DNA of 64,000 nucleotides, from assembly GCF_003326475.1 (NCBI RefSeq), contig NZ_JPWA01000022.1, positions 19,124-83,123 of the forward strand. Reading direction: 5' to 3'. This document shows positions 62,704 to 64,000 of the stretch, piece by piece. The notes under the pieces were generated by a model that worked only from the letters and a program-made list of their open reading frames with translations, had not been told where the DNA came from and searched no databases. A program made the position numbers and the translations under genes. Every line of letters begins with the position of its first letter. Within the stretch, counting starts at the first letter, position 1. This DNA comes from Thalassospira xianhensis MCCC 1A02616. Lineage in GTDB: Bacteria; Pseudomonadota; Alphaproteobacteria; Rhodospirillales; Thalassospiraceae.

Positions 62704-63735
62704 TTACCGGACTGTAAAACCACGCCCGATTTCATCATCTGTGTCGTGCCAGAAACCGGCCTCACCGCTGTAGTGTGCCTTGCCCGATACTTCGGCAATG
62801 ATCGCCGGATAGGGCCCGCAATGGCTCGTGTCAAAAATGCGACCGTCAAAATCTGACCCGATGACACTTTCGAACCTTCTCGTGATACCTGTTGGGATCA
62901 ATCCTTTGGCATGCTGAATGGCAAGCCGCGCACTGACGCCAGATCCGGTCGGGCTGCGATCAACCTGATTGTCGGCGAAGACACATATATTACGTGTTGG
63001 CTCTTTGGCGGATGTGTCTTTGCCATCGGTCAGGATGGCTCCATACAGAAATGCCAGATCATCATGATCGGGATGATTTAGGGTGATACTGGCATTCACT
63101 GCGCTGCATACGGACTGCGCAATATCGATCAGATCGCGCACCGGCGAAGACCCGACCGCAAGGCCGAATTGTCCTGCATCAAGCACGGCATAGAATGCAC
63201 CGCCATATCCGATGTCTGTTTTGAATGCCCGACCGTCGACAAGTGCCAGTTCAACATCGGCAGCAAACATGAAGGACGGGACTGATTTGAAACGGACGGC
63301 ACCACTTTTCCCTTTGATCACCGATACTTCGGCACGTACCAGCCCGCAGGGACATTCAATATTAACCGGCGTTATCGGTTCGACAGGCGCGACCAATCCG
63401 TGATCAACGGCATATCGGCCAAGAGCGATGATGGCGTGGCCGCACATGGTCGAGTAACCTTCATTATGGATGAACAGAACCGCCAGATCGGCATCCGGCA
63501 GGCTCGTTTCGACCAGAATGGCTCCATACATGTCGTAATGACCGCGCGGCTCAAACATCAGAAACCGCCGCAAATGATCAAGTTCGTCGCGGGCATATCG
63601 GCGCTTGGCCAAAATATCGTCGCCCGGAATCGCCGGATAACCCGATGTGATGATCCGAAGCGGCTCGCCGCCGGTATGCATATCAATGACTTTGATCGGG
63701 AATTCTCGGGTGGGCAGGGACGGTTTGGAGGTCAT
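62704..63735 (-). CDS. Trans-3-hydroxy-L-proline dehydratase (proline racemase family, Cys/Thr)
   Basis: This 343-residue proline-racemase-fold enzyme has Cys98 in STMCGHAIIALG, but the second catalytic cysteine is Thr263 in DRSPTGSGVSARLA. A Cys/Thr pair is the mark of trans-3-hydroxy-L-proline dehydratases, which yield 1-pyrroline-2-carboxylate. The chosen ATG at 63735 (MTSKPSLP) follows GAGG; ATGs at 63747 and 63762 are alternatives. It is convergent to the GntR gene. A reductase for the pyrroline product is not in the window. Confidence 0.88.
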   Translation of the reverse strand: MTSKPSLPTREFPIKVIDMHTGGEPLRIITSGYPAIPGDDILAKRRYARDELDHLRRFLMFEPRGHYDMYGAILVETSLPDADLAVLFIHNEGYSTMCGHAIIALGRYAVDHGLVAPVEPITPVNIECPCGLVRAEVSVIKGKSGAVRFKSVPSFMFAADVELALVDGRAFKTDIGYGGAFYAVLDAGQFGLAVGSSPVRDLIDIAQSVCSAVNASITLNHPDHDDLAFLYGAILTDGKDTSAKEPTRNICVFADNQVDRSPTGSGVSARLAIQHAKGLIPTGITRRFESVIGSDFDGRIFDTSHCGPYPAIIAEVSGKAHYSGEAGFWHDTDDEIGRGFTVR

Positions 63736-63909
63736 CTGTCGCCTCATTTTGGTGTTCGGCAAATTTTTAAAGGAAATTCAGGAGCGGATTCCGGCTAAAG
63801 TCGGGTGCTTTGTCTGGCAGGACATATCTATCTTAGCGGCCTTGAACATGCGCGCAATAGCGCCGCATCCGGATTTTGGCGTCAGGCTAGGCCTTGCAGG
63901 TCATAAAAG

Positions 63910-63944
63910 TGAAACCTATATGTGGTTTCGCGCAAAAATTTTGC
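63910..63944 (-). promoter_or_regulatory. Tandem dyads upstream of the 3-hydroxyproline dehydratase
   Basis: GAAACC-N7-GGTTTC (63910-63928) and CGCAAAA-A-TTTTGCG (63930-63944) are two perfect inverted repeats side by side, about 175-210 bases upstream of the dehydratase start. They could be operators for this gene or for a gene beyond the window end. The rest of 63736-64000 shows no gene. Confidence 0.4.
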
Positions 63945-64000
63945 GTCTCGCACTTTCTGTCATTTTTTCTTAAAAAAGGTATTTACAGGCTCGGCGAGGG

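Overview
This 64 kb window looks like chromosomal DNA of a free-living, metabolically versatile alphaproteobacterium. A Rhodospirillales member close to Thalassospira is my best guess. The guess rests on gene content and an ODC leader of the speF type, not on a database match. I see no rRNA, tRNA, CRISPR array, transposase, integrase or phage gene. The window is a chain of catabolic and uptake operons.

Layout. (1) 0.1-5.0 kb: oxidative hexuronate/aldarate catabolism, with 5-dehydro-4-deoxyglucarate dehydratase, a three-gene TRAP transporter and uronate dehydrogenase. An SMP-30-type lactonase at 10.5 kb may belong to the same pathway. (2) 5.5-10.2 kb (minus): an Fhu-type ferric-siderophore ABC operon with a fused double permease and two tandem binding proteins, behind a promoter with iron-box-like repeats. 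(3) 11.6-22.5 kb: mixed single genes. They include a lipoprotein with a lysozyme-inhibitor-like domain, a GNAT acetyltransferase, an ornithine decarboxylase with a long structured leader, an anion permease with a DUF3830 gene, a DedA protein, a U32 protein, and an Na+/alanine symporter with UspA and an Lrp regulator. (4) 22.5-37.0 kb: a complete reductive pyrimidine pathway, comprising PreT/PreA, dihydropyrimidinase, two candidate N-carbamoyl-beta-alanine hydrolases, an omega-amino-acid aminotransferase, a THI5-like ABC importer and a RutR-like TetR regulator. RutR-type palindromes lie in front of preT and rutR. (5) 37.1-41.5 kb: a Gdx/SugE exporter behind a guanidine-II (mini-ykkC) riboswitch, MobA, a Sel1-like protein and a chemoreceptor. 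(6) 41.7-54.9 kb: a glycerol regulon, with glpD and a GlpSTPQ-DUF2160-GlpV ABC operon on the minus strand and glpK on the plus strand. The two promoters share an almost identical TTTCG-N4-CGAA palindrome. A succinate-semialdehyde dehydrogenase, a small helical protein and a divergent UDP-GlcNAc 2-epimerase lie between. (7) 55.1-58.1 kb: an AEC transporter and a 699-residue bi-domain oxidoreductase. (8) 58.4-63.7 kb: hydroxyproline catabolism, with a DHDPS-like deaminase, an FAD D-amino-acid dehydrogenase, a 4-hydroxyproline epimerase (Cys/Cys), a GntR regulator and a convergent trans-3-hydroxy-L-proline dehydratase (Cys/Thr).

How it fits together. The uronate route and the 4-hydroxyproline route both end at alpha-ketoglutarate semialdehyde. 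No dedicated dehydrogenase for it sits in either cluster; the closest candidate in the window is the GabD-like enzyme at 49.9 kb. The pyrimidine cluster combines the reductive pathway with a RutR-like regulator, which in E. coli controls the unrelated oxidative Rut pathway. I found no wholly new system. The best second looks are the guanidine-II riboswitch, the RutR-reductive pathway link, the speF-type leader, the asymmetric GlpS/GlpT ATPase pair and the paired hydroxyproline racemase-fold enzymes.
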